DNA of 64,000 nucleotides, from NCBI RefSeq assembly GCF_000429165.1, contig NZ_AUBI01000004.1, forward strand, positions 248,001 through 312,000, read 5' to 3'. Shown piece after piece: positions 55,476 to 63,371 of the stretch. The DNA comes from Acetobacter nitrogenifigens DSM 23921 = NBRC 105050 (GTDB lineage Bacteria; Pseudomonadota; Alphaproteobacteria; Acetobacterales; Acetobacteraceae). How positions within the stretch are numbered: the stretch's first letter is position 1; each line of letters opens with the position of its first letter. Below the pieces are notes generated by a model that ran no database searches, was not told where the DNA came from, and was given only the letters and a program-made list of their open reading frames with translations. The translations under genes and the position numbers were made by a program.

Positions 55476-55779
55476 GATGAAACCTCGGCGCTCGCTGATC
55501 GCGTTGGCGCATATGACTGTTGGGAATTTTCCGGGTGGATGCGTCGACCGCCCTGCGGTAGCGCCGGTAAAGTGCCGCTCGTACGGCAACGGTGCCTACG
55601 AGGGCGAGGTTCCCCCGAAGGAAATGGTCGCGTCCCCCTTGGACGCGCACGATATTCATATTTTGCACGATGGCCTCCTTGCCTACTTGCTTCGGACCGA
55701 GCTCTGTGACTGTTTCACGTTGCTTTTAAGAAGGGAAACGCATACTATTTATCGAAGCTAGTAGAAAAGCGACTTGATC
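55476..55779. other. Divergent promoter region between EamA exporter and LysR gene
   Basis: About 300 bases with no supported gene. It carries a good sigma-70-like promoter for the LysR gene (55720-55748) and should carry the exporter promoter and the LysR binding site. Confidence 0.5.
55720..55748 (+). promoter_or_regulatory. Sigma-70-like promoter of LysR gene
   Basis: TTGCTT (-35) and TACTAT (-10) are separated by 17 bases, about 30 bases before the likely ATG at 55780. It is a by-eye match. Confidence 0.4.
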
Positions 55780-56661
55780 ATGTCCTATCCGGATTTGGAG
55801 ATCGATCTGCTGCGCGCGTTTGTCGCCGTGGCTGAGACAGGAAGCTACACAGCGGCTGCCGATGTTGTCGGCCGATCACAGTCGGCCGTAAGCCAGAAAG
55901 TCCTGCGCCTTGAGCAACTCGTTGATCGAAAGGTCTTCAATCGAACGAGCCGGTCGTTGAGCCTCACGCCCGCTGGCGAGCGGTTGCTCGTGGTGGCCCG
56001 GCAGATGTTGGAGTCCAACGACCGCGCAATGCGCGAATTCCGTGAACCGACCGCTATCGGGACGCTGAGGCTCGGCATCTCAGAGGACTTCATCCCCGGG
56101 CAACTCCCGAGACTTTTGGCGCGGTTCTCGCGCCTTTACCCCGGCGTCGTGATCGATCTGGCCACGGCCCTGAGCCGCGATCTCCTCGATGCTTATGACG
56201 CGGGAAAACTCGACGCGGTCATTGCGAAGCGTGACGGCCCTGCGCAGCGTGGTCGGATCATCTGGCGAGAGCCGCTCGTCTGGATGGCTGCGGCCGACTA
56301 CGAACTAGACTTCTCAAAGCCCGCGCGACTCGTGATGTTGCCTCGGCCCTGCAGCTATCGCGAACTCATGGTGTCCTCCCTCGACGCGGTTCGTCGCGAG
56401 TGGATGATCGTGGCCACTGCGAGTAGCCTGATGGGAGTACAGGCTGCTGTCTCAGGCGGATTGGGGGTCACCTTGCTGGGCCGATCTTTTGTTCAGCCCG
56501 GCATGCAAATCCTTCAGGCACCCGAACACTGGCCTGCTTTACCAATGACGGAGATCGTCGTGCTTGGCGAAGACGGTGCCGCGGTCAATCTCATTCAGCC
56601 CCTCGTAACCTTTTTGACGGAGAGCCTATCCGGTAGCGACGCATTCACACGCGCAGCGTAG
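55780..56661 (+). CDS. LysR-family transcriptional regulator
   Basis: The 293-residue protein has an N-terminal winged HTH (about 5-62; LLRAFVAVAETGSYTAAADV and SAVSQKVLRLEQLV), then the effector-binding domain (about 90-285). It is transcribed away from the EamA exporter, the classic arrangement for a LysR controlling its neighbour. ATG 55780 is preferred; a TTG two codons earlier would only add MI. Ligand unknown. Confidence 0.9.
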   Translation: MSYPDLEIDLLRAFVAVAETGSYTAAADVVGRSQSAVSQKVLRLEQLVDRKVFNRTSRSLSLTPAGERLLVVARQMLESNDRAMREFREPTAIGTLRLGISEDFIPGQLPRLLARFSRLYPGVVIDLATALSRDLLDAYDAGKLDAVIAKRDGPAQRGRIIWREPLVWMAAADYELDFSKPARLVMLPRPCSYRELMVSSLDAVRREWMIVATASSLMGVQAAVSGGLGVTLLGRSFVQPGMQILQAPEHWPALPMTEIVVLGEDGAAVNLIQPLVTFLTESLSGSDAFTRAA

Positions 56662-56850
56662 GCACCGGGCACGGATGCGATGTTCATCGCGTTGCGCACC
56701 GTGTCGCCGAGCGCCGCGCCTGGTCGGAGAATTGTCCGGTACTGCTCGCCTGCATTCGAACAGCGTCGCAACTCGTCCTCTCTGCTCGCATAAAAGTAGG
56801 GGCCGATCGGGCGCCGATTATCGTCCTCATAAACGGACGTCGGGACCGGC
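56640..56850 (-). other. Coding-like fragment downstream of LysR gene
   Basis: The minus strand reads open from after a TAG: RPVPTSVYEDDNRRPIGPYF, then YASREDELRRC, then RTILRPGAALGDTVRNAMNI. It looks like natural protein and not like a shadow, but there is no convincing start and it runs into the 3' end of the LysR gene. It may be the remnant of a lost gene. No family recognised. Confidence 0.3.
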
Positions 56851-56906
56851 CTGAGGGGAGTGCCCTAGATCATGGCGCCCTGGAAACAGTATCATGTAGA
56901 TCCTAC

Positions 56907-57926
56907 TTACTCACCGAAACCTGTGAGAACGATTTTTCCCTTCGCCCGCCCGCTTTCGATCAGGGCGTGCGCGCAGCGCAAATTGTCCGCGTTGATCGGA
57001 CCGAAGTTCTCGCCCAGCGTCGTGCGGATGCGCCCACTGTCCACGAGTGCCGCGATCTCGTTCAGCAATTTGCCTTGTTCGGCCATGTCGGACGTTTCGA
57101 ACATGGGGCGTGTGAACATCACTTCCCAATGCAGCGATAGGCTCTTGTGCTTGAGCGGCAGCGCGTCGAGCTCCTGCGGGTCGTCGATCAGTCCCAAGCG
57201 GCCCTGGGGCGCGAGCAACTCCACGGTGTCGGCGAAGTGCTGGTCCGTATGCGTAGTGCAGAAGACGAAGCCGGGAGCTTCGGTCGGAAGGCGCGCCACC
57301 TGTCCGGCCAGGGAACTCCGATGGTCGATCACGTGATGCGCGCCCAGGATGCGGACCCATTCCTGTGTCTCAGGGCGCGATGCGGTGGCGATGATTGTGA
57401 GGTCGGTCAACGCACGGACCAACTGGATCGCGATTGAGCCGACGCCTCCTGCACCTCCGACGATCAGCACGGATGCGGCGTTGCCGGGAACAGGTCGCCG
57501 GATATCAAGCCGGTCGAACAGCATCTCCCATGCCGTGATCGCGGTCAGCGGGAGCGCAGCAGCCTGCGCCCAGTCTAGCGATTTCGGCATGTGGCCAACG
57601 ATCCGTTCATCGACCAAATGGAACTGTGAGTTCGTTCCTGGGCGATGGAGAGAGCCGGCATAGAAAACTTTATCGCCAACCGCGAAATTACGGACCTCCG
57701 GCCCCGTCGCCGTCACGATGCCCGCGGCGTCCCAGCCGAGAACACGCCATTGGCCGGGGGCAAGTGTGGCGCTCGCCCGGACTTTCGTATCGACAGGATT
57801 GACCGAAACAGCCCGGACTTCGACCAGCAGGTCTTTTGCGGTCGGTACGGGTTTCGTGAGTTCGATATCTTGCAATGAGTTAGGGTTGTTGATCGGCAGG
57901 GGAGCTTGATAGCCAACAGCGCGCAT
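56907..57926 (-). CDS. Zinc-independent MDR oxidoreductase (quinone reductase-like)
   Basis: The 339-residue protein belongs to the medium-chain dehydrogenase family, quinone-reductase branch. It has a GroES-like N-domain (VRAVSVNPVDTKVR, about 37-50), then a Rossmann motif LIVGGAGGVGSIAIQLV (about 153-169). It lacks the structural-zinc Cys cluster, so it is probably NADPH-dependent quinone or enone reductase. It is divergent from an HxlR regulator, a frequent pairing in which electrophiles or quinones derepress the reductase. The ATG at 57926 is used. Confidence 0.86.
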   Translation of the reverse strand: MRAVGYQAPLPINNPNSLQDIELTKPVPTAKDLLVEVRAVSVNPVDTKVRASATLAPGQWRVLGWDAAGIVTATGPEVRNFAVGDKVFYAGSLHRPGTNSQFHLVDERIVGHMPKSLDWAQAAALPLTAITAWEMLFDRLDIRRPVPGNAASVLIVGGAGGVGSIAIQLVRALTDLTIIATASRPETQEWVRILGAHHVIDHRSSLAGQVARLPTEAPGFVFCTTHTDQHFADTVELLAPQGRLGLIDDPQELDALPLKHKSLSLHWEVMFTRPMFETSDMAEQGKLLNEIAALVDSGRIRTTLGENFGPINADNLRCAHALIESGRAKGKIVLTGFGE

Positions 57927-58004
57927 GATGTCCGCTCCATCGTTGAATGGAGCAAGGGTGAAGCGCTATGCTAAGTATTCGCAAGAACGCACATATAACG
58001 CCCA

Positions 58005-58029
58005 TAGTATCGGAAATGATACCGCTATG
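58005..58029. promoter_or_regulatory. Dyad overlapping the hxlR-type start, possible HxlR operator
   Basis: ATAGTATC-GGAAAT-GATACCGCTAT contains the inverted arms GTATC/GATAC with ATAG and CTAT outside. It lies between the two divergent genes and includes the regulator's ATG region, so binding could repress both. HxlR proteins bind such dyads in promoter spacers. Confidence 0.5.
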
Positions 58030-58446
58030 CCCCGCATTCGTCACAAGCAACTTGATTGCAGCCCCGGCTGCGCCGTGGAAGCGACGCTCGAACTCATCGA
58101 TGGGAAGTGGAAAGGGGTGATTCTCTTCCATCTTCTGCAAGGAACGATGCGCTTCAACGCGCTCCGAAAGCGTTTTCCAAACGTCACACAGCGCATGTTG
58201 ACGGCGCAGTTGCGTGAACTGGAGCACGATGGGTTCGTTCTGCGCACGGTCTATGCCGAAGTGCCGCCGAAGGTGGAATATAGTCTGACCGAGCGTGGCC
58301 GGAGTCTGGAGCCGGTCATCATGGCGCTGAAGCACTGGGGAGACGCGCACACCGGTTTCGGAAGGGGTCAGGGTCCTATGTCGAAACCGGATGTCTCATG
58401 TCACGGTGAGCAACGGCCGATCTCCGTCGTTATGGACGGTCGTTGA
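58027..58446 (+). CDS. HxlR-family transcriptional regulator
   Basis: The 139-residue winged-helix protein carries the family core: CAVEATLELIDGKWKGVILF (about 12-31), with the Cys near the N-terminus common in redox-sensing members, then MRFNALRKRFPNVTQRMLT and LRELEHDGFVLR, and YSLTERGRSLEPVI. A second Cys (CSPGC) sits five residues earlier. The 30-residue C-terminal tail (from about 107) is unusual. It is divergent from the MDR reductase. The ATG at 58027 is in the dyad; the longer frame from 57925 overlaps the reductase start. Confidence 0.88.
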   Translation: MPRIRHKQLDCSPGCAVEATLELIDGKWKGVILFHLLQGTMRFNALRKRFPNVTQRMLTAQLRELEHDGFVLRTVYAEVPPKVEYSLTERGRSLEPVIMALKHWGDAHTGFGRGQGPMSKPDVSCHGEQRPISVVMDGR

Positions 58447-58489
58447 CGACGATGTGAAGGTCCCGGTGGAGAAGGCCACTTCATTTAAA

Positions 58490-58502
58490 AGACGATCGGT
58501 CT
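58490..58502. promoter_or_regulatory. AcuR-like operator, copy 1 (before TetR gene)
   Basis: AGAC-GATCG-GTCT is a 13-base palindrome with arms AGAC/GTCT, 12 bases before the TetR ATG. An almost identical copy precedes the reductase gene at 59171-59183, so the regulator probably represses both. Confidence 0.65.
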
Positions 58503-58514
58503 ATAAAATGCGCC

Positions 58515-59129
58515 ATGACCTCAATGGTTCAGCAACGGCGCCGTGGCCGCCCTCCGAAATCGAACGACGGCTATTCTCTGACCCGGCAGAGACTGATCCG
58601 GGAGGGCGTCGCGGCCCTGACCGAAAAGGGCTTTGTGGCCTCCGGTCTTGAGGAGCTGTTGACACGGGCGCAGGTGCCGAAGGGGTCATTCTACTACTAT
58701 TTTTCTAGCAAGGAGGCGTTCGGTCTGGTTCTGATCGACGCTTATGCCGCCTACTTCAATGCGAAACTCGATCGCTGGTTGAAGGAGGAGAAGACCGAAC
58801 CGGTCGAACGGCTTCAGAACTTTATCGGGGATGCGTGCCAGGGCATGGAGCGACATGGGTTCCGACGTGGGTGCCTTGTCGGCAATCTCGGGCAGGAACT
58901 GGTGGCCTTGCCGGATGAGTATCGGACGGCGCTCCGTGACGTAATGAGAGGATGGGAAGAGCGGCTGACGGCGTGCCTGCTGCTGGTCGATCCCATCCGC
59001 GCGTGCGACTGGGCACGGTTCTTCTGGACTGGATGGGAAGGAGCCGTCCTGCGCGCACGACTGGAACGCAGTGCCGCGCCGCTTCGGGACTTTGAGGACG
59101 GATTCATCAGGCTGATCTTGGCCCCGTAG
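58515..59129 (+). CDS. acuR: TetR-family repressor, AcuR-like
   Basis: The 204-residue regulator has the TetR HTH (about 22-68; GVAALTEKGFVASGLEELLT and VPKGSFYYYFSSKEAFG), then a ligand domain with RRGCLVGNLGQELV (about 115-128), a pattern seen in AcuR-type repressors of acrylate response. It lies 70 bases upstream of an AcuI-like reductase, and matching palindromes precede both genes. AcuR responds to acrylate or acryloyl-CoA in Rhodobacter; the inducer here is inferred. The ATG at 58515 is clear. Confidence 0.82.
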   Translation: MTSMVQQRRRGRPPKSNDGYSLTRQRLIREGVAALTEKGFVASGLEELLTRAQVPKGSFYYYFSSKEAFGLVLIDAYAAYFNAKLDRWLKEEKTEPVERLQNFIGDACQGMERHGFRRGCLVGNLGQELVALPDEYRTALRDVMRGWEERLTACLLLVDPIRACDWARFFWTGWEGAVLRARLERSAAPLRDFEDGFIRLILAP

Positions 59130-59170
59130 GCATCGTCGTTACCGGCGCCGGAAGATGAACGTCATTTTAT

Positions 59171-59183
59171 AGACAATCGGTCT
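59171..59183. promoter_or_regulatory. AcuR-like operator, copy 2 (before acuI)
   Basis: AGAC-AATCG-GTCT matches copy 1 in 12 of 13 positions. It lies 17 bases before the chosen ATG and just before the ribosome site, so it would overlap the promoter. Confidence 0.65.
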
Positions 59184-59199
59184 AATGGGGAGAATGTTT

Positions 59200-60201
59200 A
59201 TGACATCACAATTTCAGACTCTGCTGATCGAAAAGGACGAGGCAGGAAAACAGCGGGTCGATATTCGCCGGCTGGACGAGGACGCATTGCCGGATGGTGA
59301 TGTGACGGTGCAAATCGAATGGTCCACCTTGAACTACAAAGACGCGCTGGCGATCACAGGTCGAGGACCGATCGTCCGGAAGTTCCCGATGGTTCCAGGG
59401 ATCGATTTTGCTGGGACCGTCGTGCGGTCCACCGATCCCGCCCTATCGCCGGGTGACCAGGTGGTGCTGAACGGTTGGGGCGTAGGCGAGAAGCATTGGG
59501 GGGGGCTGGCCGGTCGCGCACGTGTGCGCGCGGACTGGCTTGTCCCTCTGCCGGACGGTCTTTCGACCCGGCAGGCGATGGCAATTGGGACGGCGGGTTA
59601 CACCGCCATGCTCTCTGTCATGGCGTTGGAACGTGGGGGCATCCGGCCAAACAGGGGACCGATCGCAGTTTCGGGTGCTTCCGGCGGTGTGGGCAGCATT
59701 GCAGTGATGTTGCTCTCCCGGCTCGGCTACACCGTCGAGGCAATCACCGGTCGGTCCGAAGAAGGCGCTTATCTCACCGCGCTGGGGGCGGCTGCGATCC
59801 TGCCGCGCGACGAATTCACGCAACCGGGCAAGCCTCTGGCGCAGGCGCGCTGGGCGGGGGCGGTTGATGTCGCGGGCGGACGAGTGCTGGCCAATATATG
59901 CGCAGGCATGGCAACAGGGGGCGTGGTAACGGCGTGCGGTCTCGCCGCTGGTATGGATTTCCCGGTGACGGTGGCGCCCTTTATCCTGCGCGGAGTGTCG
60001 CTGATAGGGATCGACAGCGTCTACTGTCAGCGCGAACGCCGAATAACAGCGTGGAATCGACTGGCTGAACTGCTCGACCCGCATCTTCTGGACACAATGA
60101 CAACTGAAATCGCGCTCGCCGATGTTCCCGACGCAGCTTGCGACCTAATGGACGGAAGAATTCGCGGGCGTGTCATTGTCAATACGGGAAGTGCAATCTG
60201 A
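59200..60201 (+). CDS. acuI: Acryloyl-CoA reductase AcuI / YhdH-type MDR oxidoreductase
   Basis: AcuI reduces toxic acryloyl-CoA to propionyl-CoA with NADPH. The 333-residue protein shows family marks: LNYKDALAITGRGPIVRKFP (about 44-63), GIDFAGTV, the YhdH-specific GWGVGEKHWGGLAGRARV (about 97-114), GTAGYTAMLSVMALE and the Rossmann VSGASGGVGSIAVML (about 154-168). The ATG at 59200 is chosen because GGGGAGA lies eight bases upstream; two ATGs before it (59185, 59194) overlap that site. Paired with the TetR gene and shared operator. Confidence 0.88.
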   Translation: MTSQFQTLLIEKDEAGKQRVDIRRLDEDALPDGDVTVQIEWSTLNYKDALAITGRGPIVRKFPMVPGIDFAGTVVRSTDPALSPGDQVVLNGWGVGEKHWGGLAGRARVRADWLVPLPDGLSTRQAMAIGTAGYTAMLSVMALERGGIRPNRGPIAVSGASGGVGSIAVMLLSRLGYTVEAITGRSEEGAYLTALGAAAILPRDEFTQPGKPLAQARWAGAVDVAGGRVLANICAGMATGGVVTACGLAAGMDFPVTVAPFILRGVSLIGIDSVYCQRERRITAWNRLAELLDPHLLDTMTTEIALADVPDAACDLMDGRIRGRVIVNTGSAI

Positions 60202-60456
60202 ATGGCTCGACAGTTATACACAGGTATTCGGCCCCAGCGTACCGAACCGTCATGCTGCTGATCCGCTGCGGCCCGAACTGGAGCCTTCAGCTCAGCGTGT
60301 TATGCTTTATTCAACCGGCAGGCACGCGGGCGCCGTCACCGATCGCTCCCAGAACAAGAAGTCGGGGGGCGACATGCGCGCGTGCGGGCAATGCTGCATC
60401 GGCTGAGATATCGAATAGTCAAATTGCAGTTTCGCGGCCCTGGTCATCATTGCGCT

Positions 60457-61359
60457 TTAAATTTCTAAAGCGCCTTGCGCTAGACGAAGTCGTCCCGTGA
60501 CTGCGTCCAGAAAGACACGTAGGCGCAGTGATACATGACGTCCGGCCGGATAAAGCGCGCAGACAGGAGCTGCGTCGCTTTTCCAGTCAGGCAAAACATG
60601 AACCAGTCGCCCGGAGAAGAGGTCGCCGGCGACGTCGATTTCAGATTTCAGTGTAATGCCCAGCCCATCGCGCGCCCATTCATGTGCGACGTCACCGCTA
60701 TTCGTGTGAAGACGGGATGTTACTGAGATATCCGCCAGTTCTTGCCGGGGGCCATGTAACGCCCACCGTGCGGTGCGTCCATAGAGAAGCAGATCATGCC
60801 CCGAAAGCTCATACGGCGTCTTAGGCATCCCTCGACGCGAGATATAATCAGGCGACGCCACGATGATCCTATGGCTATCAACGAGTTTGCGCGCGATCAT
60901 TGAAGAATCCGTGACGGACCCAATGCGAATAACCACATCAAGCGACTCGTCGATCAGACTGCTGACCCGATCACTCAAAGACAGGTCGATGGCCAAATTT
61001 GGCCATTGGCGGGTCAATTCGCCGCAAAGCGGACGGACAATCCTGCGCCCCAGCGCAGCAGGAGCACCGATACGCAGCAAGCCATGCGGCTCCGCTCTTC
61101 CCTCCGCCAAAAGTGTCTCCGCCTCGTCGACTTCGACGAGAATGCGTTGTACGCGCTCAAGAAGCGCCTTCCCCTCCATGGTAAGATGGGACTTGCGGGT
61201 ACTGCGGACAATCAAAACTGTACTTGTCCGTTGTTCAAGTGCTGCAAGTCGCTTGCTAACCACGTTTAACGCGAGTCCCAAGTCCCGTGCGGCCGCCGTC
61301 AGGCTGCCATGCAGCGCCACGCGCGCGAAAATCCGTAGATCGACGAGATCGTTCAGCAT
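60457..61359 (-). CDS. LysR-family transcriptional regulator
   Basis: The 300-residue protein has a LysR HTH (about 4-62; LRIFARVALHGSLTAAARDL, NVVSKRLAALEQRT) of the CrgA/group AaeR type, then a substrate domain (about 85-290) with GLLRIGAPAALGRRIV and LSDRVSSLIDESLDVVIRIG. The ATG at 61359 is preferred (AAGG and AGGAG nearby); GTG at 61395 would add 12 residues. It is divergent from the SDR gene at 61750, its likely target. Confidence 0.88.
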   Translation of the reverse strand: MLNDLVDLRIFARVALHGSLTAAARDLGLALNVVSKRLAALEQRTSTVLIVRSTRKSHLTMEGKALLERVQRILVEVDEAETLLAEGRAEPHGLLRIGAPAALGRRIVRPLCGELTRQWPNLAIDLSLSDRVSSLIDESLDVVIRIGSVTDSSMIARKLVDSHRIIVASPDYISRRGMPKTPYELSGHDLLLYGRTARWALHGPRQELADISVTSRLHTNSGDVAHEWARDGLGITLKSEIDVAGDLFSGRLVHVLPDWKSDAAPVCALYPAGRHVSLRLRVFLDAVTGRLRLAQGALEI

Positions 61360-61749
61360 GGCCTTATTATCTCCTGAGCGGAGAGAGTCATTCACGTTTT
61401 TGCATCCTAGTCCACGGAATGGAGAACAGTATAGGGTTCAGCGTGGTTTACTTGAGAGGGTTGACGGACATGGTTCCAGGCCTTTCCGCGCTATACACAG
61501 CGACGCAGGAACGTGATCAGGCACAATGATCGCATCGAATGGTTGGGCGGGGGCGTCCGAGCACTGAGTCGCTTCCTGATCTTTGTAAGAAGCAGGGATG
61601 ACGTGTGGCTTGCCCGAACGGGATAGATCGCCCGCCATGTGCTCGAAAAGCGCGCGCATCGGCCCTTGATCATTTGAGTTTGATGTTGGGTTCCCTGCCG
61701 GTTCGGCCTGATGGCGGAAGTGCCGATAACACGACTGAGGAGTTACAGA
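61360..61749. other. Divergent region between LysR and SDR genes, with an unidentified fragment
   Basis: About 390 bases. On the minus strand, frame 61438-61659 opens with RALFEHMAGDLSRSGKPHVI and continues PFDAIIVPDHVPASL, which reads like real protein, but the rest is not. It is probably a gene remnant. The promoter of the SDR gene should lie near its right end. Confidence 0.4.
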
Positions 61750-62466
61750 TTGTCCGATATTCTGAAGAACAAGCGCGTTCTGGTTGTGGGCGGCAGCTCC
61801 GGTATTGGCCTGGCGACCGCCAAAGTGGTTTCCGCTGTCGGCGGACGGGTCACGATCGCCTCCAGATCAGCGGAAAAGCTTGCTGCCGCAGCGGCACAGA
61901 TCGGCGTCGGCGTTGGAACTGCTGTGTTGGATACACAGAACCAGATCGACGTTGAAGCCTTCTTTCAAGGACCGGAACCTTGGGATCATGTAGTGATCTC
62001 CGCAGCGAAGACGCCGAGTGGCCCGGTTCGAGGGCTTTCGCTCAATGATGCCCGTGCGGCCATGGAGAGCAAGTTCTGGGGTGCGTATCAGGTGGCACGA
62101 GCGGCGCAGATCGTCCCCGCTGGTAGCCTGACTTTCGTATCCGGCTTCCTCAGCGTGCGGCCGTCGGCCACGTCGGTGCTTCAGGGCGCGATCAACGCCG
62201 CTCTTGAGGGGCTCGCTCGCGGCCTTGCGCTGGAACTGTCACCAGTTCGGGTCAATGCCGTGTCACCTGGGCTGATCGAGACGCCTCTTTGGTCGGGTAT
62301 GGATGCCGAAAAGAGACGTGCAATGTTCGAAGGCGCCGCCGGGCGCTTACCGGCCAAGCGCGTAGGCCAGCCGGAGGATATCGCCAATGCGGTCATGTTC
62401 CTTTTGACAACCCCGTTTGCGACAGGCTCCACGGTGCGCGTCGACGGGGGCGGCGCAATCGGCTGA
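61750..62466 (+). CDS. SDR-family oxidoreductase
   Basis: The 238-residue enzyme has LVVGGSSGIGLATA (about 12-25), a reduced catalytic region (FVSGFLSVRPS in place of the usual S...Y-x3-K; Tyr is absent at its usual position, then SVLQGAINAALEGLARGLAL), and VNAVSPGLIETPLW. The missing YxxxK suggests atypical catalysis or a binding role. TTG at 61750 is chosen as start because GAGGAG lies seven bases upstream. The ATG at 61711 has no ribosome site. Divergent from a LysR gene. Substrate unknown. Confidence 0.8.
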   Translation: MSDILKNKRVLVVGGSSGIGLATAKVVSAVGGRVTIASRSAEKLAAAAAQIGVGVGTAVLDTQNQIDVEAFFQGPEPWDHVVISAAKTPSGPVRGLSLNDARAAMESKFWGAYQVARAAQIVPAGSLTFVSGFLSVRPSATSVLQGAINAALEGLARGLALELSPVRVNAVSPGLIETPLWSGMDAEKRRAMFEGAAGRLPAKRVGQPEDIANAVMFLLTTPFATGSTVRVDGGGAIG

Positions 62467-62469
62467 GCC

Positions 62470-62805
62470 ATGCGTATGCCTTTTCTACTCACCATGGCGA
62501 TCGCGCTTGCCACCACGCCGGTAATCCGTCACGTTTCGAGCAGGCCATCGTGCGTATCCAGCCATTGCAATCGCCACGGGCTGGGATGATCGACGCGGCT
62601 AAGAGGTTCGATGATTTCTGGAGCACCGGAGACCAGGAAACCCTCGACCGTACCATCGCACCAGGTTTCATCGATCACACTCTGCCGCTTGATCGGCCAA
62701 CCAAGCCCTCGCGGTCCGTTTCTTGCCTCGCAGGTCGTTCTCAGGACGGTCCGGGACCCGTGGGTGACGGTGGACGATCATCCTGGCCGGCCCGCAAAAT
62801 TTAGG
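62470..62805 (+). pseudogene. SnoaL-like (NTF2-fold) protein remnant
   Basis: Begins four bases after the SDR stop with MRMPFLLTMAIALATT, resembling a signal peptide. In another frame it then reads AAKRFDDFWSTGDQETLDRT and APGFIDHTLPLDRPTK, the start of a SnoaL-like domain, and in a third frame ASQVVLRTVRDPWVTVDDH. So at least two frameshifts exist and the C-terminal half is absent. Confidence 0.6.
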
Positions 62806-62827
62806 GGTGATCGGCTCTCAGCATACT

Positions 62828-63041
62828 TATTCGCATTGGAAGTCTTGCGGGCCTGAATGTTGTGGGCGGTGAACGTCCCAAAGGACGGCAAATTGAACCC
62901 GCCCTCCTGCTCCAGTCCGGCGACAATGGCTCCAACCAGATCCTCGGCGGCTTAGGTCGCGGCAACGCCGGTGCAGTCGAGAGAATCCTGGAGAACCGCG
63001 GCGACGAAGGCTTTGCTCATGCCGGCGCGGGTCAGTGTCAT
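62828..63041 (-). pseudogene. HU-family DNA-binding protein remnant
   Basis: The minus strand from ATG 63041 reads MTLTRAGMSKAFVAAVLQDS, then an in-frame TAA about residue 28, and resumes AEDLVGAIVAGLEQEGGFNL, PSFGTFTAHNIQARKTSN. The GFxxPxFGTFxxxxxxAR pattern is typical of HU/IHF. The C-terminal arm is replaced by unrelated sequence. The stop codon and truncation make it a pseudogene. HU-like genes often neighbour partition genes on plasmids. Confidence 0.75.
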
Positions 63042-63371
63042 GGCCGATTCCGAAAAGGGTAGTAGCGCACTTTCGTCCCGTCACAGCCGCAACAGAAAAG
63101 CGAGGCTAATCACTAGGTAGGATCCATTGCGGACCTGTGTTTCGCCGCCGCCCGTGGAGGTATCAGAAACGATGCTTCCCGTATCGTATTGCCCTATCGC
63201 CCAGCCTAACGACTCTGATTGACCCACACAGGATAGGGCAGATGGACCTGTTCCTCGACGCGTGTGATGGGATGTGACCCCGGGGCAGAGGAAGAGGGCA
63301 GGAGAAGGTTTCGCGACGGATTTCGAGGCTGGGAGAGGGTCTTCCGGCCGGCCGTCGCGGAGTTTCGCGCC
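63042..63371. other. Upstream region of parB-type gene
   Basis: About 330 bases. A minus-strand stretch near 63110-63230 reads WAIGQYDTGSIVSDTSTGGG and SYLVISLAFLLRL, which seems natural but has no start and is not recognised. A purine-rich run GGCAGGAGAAGG near 63298 and GGAG nine bases before the ATG precede the parB-type gene. Confidence 0.4.
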
